From Pogona vitticeps (lineage: Eukaryota > Chordata > Lepidosauria > Squamata > Agamidae), in assembly GCF_051106095.1 (NCBI RefSeq), contig NC_135794.1:23872747-23936746 (forward strand): a DNA stretch of 64,000 bases, given 5' to 3'. Both the position numbers and the translations under genes were made by a program. Position 1 is the first letter of the stretch. The number at the start of each line of letters is the position of its first letter. Positions 45,548 through 64,000 of the stretch are shown piece by piece. The notes under the pieces are model-generated. The model was given only the letters and a program-made list of their open reading frames with translations, searched no databases and was not told the DNA's origin.

Positions 45548-45690
45548 TTTCATAGAATCATAGACTTGAAGAGCTAGAAGGGACCTAAAAGCTCCTTGCG
45601 TCTAACCACCTGCCCATGCAGGAAACCCACAGCAAAAGCATTCCTGACAGGTGTCTATCCTACCTCTCCTTCAAAACTTTTCAAGCAAGG
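45548..45690 (-). repeat. CR1 3' end
   Basis: TCATAGAATCATAGACTTG then AGAAGGGACC and TCTAACCACCTGCCCATGC are the reverse complement of the CR1 3' end, with the ATTCTATGA-type terminal repeat. Confidence 0.7.
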
Positions 45691-46790
45691 AGAAGAAGCC
45701 TACAGCCCTGCAGTTGTTGTTGTTGAGCTCCCACAGTGACTATCAGCTGCAATCACCATGGCCGTGGCCCACAATAATGGGATCTGGAGTCTAACCACTG
45801 GAAGGGGACAGTTTCCTCACCCCAAGCTTAAATAAACCATCGTTATTTCCTGCCAGAAAGAATGACAAATCATGTTTAGTTTAAATTTTGAAGGCAGAAG
45901 ACACAGAAACACAAGGGCACATGGCCAGGAGAACATTAATATTCAAGACCAGTATTGTGTCACTACTCTTAAATAGTTCCTTTTCCCCAAGTATCCTTGA
46001 AAAGATGTTACCCATTCTTTTCTTGAACTGCCGATGAACAAAGCTGAACACGGGCCTTAGCAAAGCACCGACTCTTCCACTGAACGATGGGCCCTTCCCT
46101 TGTCCTCACCTTGGAAGATTTCTCCAACAACTTGATTCTGAACACAATAGCCACTATCCTCCCTAAAATGCAATTTCATAGATGCATGGATAGGCAGCTG
46201 AATTTTTTCTTTGCTAAACAGTTCCCCAAATGTGATTTGTAAACTTTTATACACCCTGATCCAAAGCCCCATAACCCTGTAGCAGCATTTTCCAGTAATT
46301 AAAGACTTCCTCCCCCTCCCACAGCCCCCAAAGGTTTCTGATGATGTAAAAGATTACATAGGAGCCAGGGCGTCTTTGGGACAGAAGTAGGAAATGTTCA
46401 ATTTCCAAAAACTCATCCCAGCCAAATGACATCACCAGCTTTACATGGCATAACCTACAGGATTCCAGCCTGTGCTTTTGGTGCAAAATTTAAACCTTCT
46501 GTGCAACTCCTCCCCGCTTTCACAAATTTGTCACAAGAATGCAAAAGAGAGAGAGGGATTGAGAGAGAAAGCAAAAAAACAAAGAAACCACTTTTTGGAG
46601 TCTCACCGAGAAAAAAGAAAATCTTTGAAAATGTTTTGCCCTCTTCTGTGAGAACAAAGAAAGCCAAGCCACCAGCAGCTACCTAAAGTTTCTGAACAAT
46701 CGTACTGATGAAGGTTGGTAAATATCAGATCAGACACTCATCTTGCTGCTTGGCCAGCGATGCTTCATTTCATTTTACAGCTGTCCAGAA

Positions 46791-47754
46791 AAAAAACATT
46801 TGATAAAAACTTGTTTTAATTAACATAAAATTGAACCATATTTCAACATACACATCTATCTTTACAGTGCAATAAAAATGTGTCTTCATTGTACAGCATT
46901 TTGCATTATGAAAATAAAATGCGTAACGTGTATGAATCATGTAAATCTGTAATGCATCTAAAGTCGGCTTTGGCTTTTAAAGTCTTTATAAATTCATAGA
47001 AAATATTGAACATCTAACAAAATAAATAAAACATATTTTAATCAGAGAGGCCTAACAATCAACTTCAAAAAATCTGCAGGTTGACTTTGTGGGTTGGTTG
47101 GTTGGCTTGGTTGCTTTCCATTTGCTACTAAATTTATTTGAGAGAGAAGTTCCTCTTGGTAGTGTTCAGAAGTGAATTATCACCCCTTATGTGTTGTGAC
47201 CGAAACGAAAACATTGAGCCATGTCCATTTTTCAGAAGATCAAAAAATAATCCTCCTTCCTAAAGAGTTTGCAGGTCCAATATTTTGATTGTTCAGTGTA
47301 ACTGTTCAATTTTAAGTGCTCATTAGAAAGCATCCTCATAATCGTTATATGCCATCGGCTGTGGATGGATTTTTTTTTTAGGTCTGCTTGCAAATCGTGC
47401 TTTTTCTTCTTCTTCTTCTTCTTCTTCTTCTTCTTCTTCTTCTTCCCTTTCTGGAGGAAACCATTTCCCTTTTAAGCTCTCTTCAGTTCCGGCATCACAG
47501 CGATCCAGTGTAATTCAGCTCTGAAGGCTTACTTGATTTCTGCACTCCCATGATGGCAGTTAGCCAAGAGTTCTTTCCATCTGACCTCAAGGCTTTCTCC
47601 AACGCTGAAATTCCCCCAAGGCTACAGACAGGAAGACATGACAGTAATACTGAAGAGACCACAATAAATCTCAAAATGCACGATCAGATGCCAGTTCGAA
47701 GGAACATATTTCCCCAGATGGATGGTGCGCACCCCGACAGACCCCTCCCCGTCG
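46791..47754 (-). other. PDE8A: Probable PDE8A 3' UTR
   Basis: The AT-rich stretch after the PDE8A stop has an AATAAA on the minus strand at 47133-47138 and an ATTAAA at 46815-46820. Either could end the transcript. It contains a CTT repeat at 47405-47446 (GAA on the transcript). Confidence 0.45.
47405..47446 (+). repeat. CTT trinucleotide repeat
   Basis: Fourteen uninterrupted CTT units; on the PDE8A transcript strand they are GAA units inside the probable 3' UTR. Confidence 0.95.

Positions 47755-64000
<16,246 letters not shown>

Larger units (their letters stand above)
35981..46790. other. Intergenic stretch between FSD2 and PDE8A 3' ends
   Basis: About 10.8 kb without a supportable exon. 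It holds the inverted-repeat element at 36118-36245, SINEs at 37420-37640, 39660-39870 and 44128-44265, an L2-like fragment at 42705-42895, CR1 fragments at 44333-44395 and 45548-45690, an older repeat at 40610-40800, a G12 run at 39198-39209 and a short TAGA repeat at 44530-44548. Human has SCARNA15 near the FSD2 3' end; I could not identify an equivalent. Confidence 0.6.

Overview
This is a vertebrate nuclear window with split genes and a heavy load of interspersed repeats. The mix of repeats points to a squamate reptile, most likely a lizard: a young LINE-1 tail, several L2-like 3' ends, CR1 3' ends, several tRNA-derived SINEs and long tetranucleotide arrays. That placement is an inference from repeat types; no species marker was identified. 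Three protein genes are read exon by exon from conserved protein sequence, splice sites and matching intron phases.

Region 1 (1-8,527): mostly non-coding. It contains the 3' UTR of WHAMM on the minus strand and, at about 3.86-6.3 kb, a set of exon-like segments on the plus strand ending in a stop codon and three AATAAA signals. These may be the last exons of a gene I do not recognise, converging on WHAMM.

Region 2 (8,528-20,485, minus): WHAMM, complete in ten coding exons (785 codons plus stop). It is an actin nucleation-promoting factor with an N-terminal membrane-binding region, central coiled coils, a poly-proline run and a WH2-WH2-connector-acidic C-terminus. Its first exon lies in a CpG island at about 19.9-21.1 kb.

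Region 3 (24,488-35,980, plus): FSD2, complete in twelve coding exons including a 23-bp microexon (666 codons plus stop). It encodes a C-x2-C...H-x2-H element, a coiled coil, two fibronectin type III domains and a B30.2/SPRY domain. It stands head-to-head with WHAMM, as I recall for mammals.

Region 4 (36.0-46.8 kb): intergenic, with SINEs, an inverted-repeat element, CR1 and L2 fragments and no supported gene.

Region 5 (about 46.8-64 kb, minus): the 3' part of PDE8A, thirteen exons covering the end of the PAS domain, the PKA-site linker, the C-Raf docking segment and the whole catalytic domain. The 5' part lies beyond the right edge. PDE8A and FSD2 are tail-to-tail; in human both map to 15q25 but are not neighbours as far as I recall, so the join may mark a rearrangement. 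A 5'-truncated LINE-1 with a clear target-site duplication sits in a PDE8A intron.

No operon logic applies. WHAMM (actin and membrane remodelling), FSD2 (muscle sarcoplasmic reticulum region) and PDE8A (cAMP hydrolysis) are separate units. No retroviral or LTR element, CRISPR array or confident RNA gene was seen.
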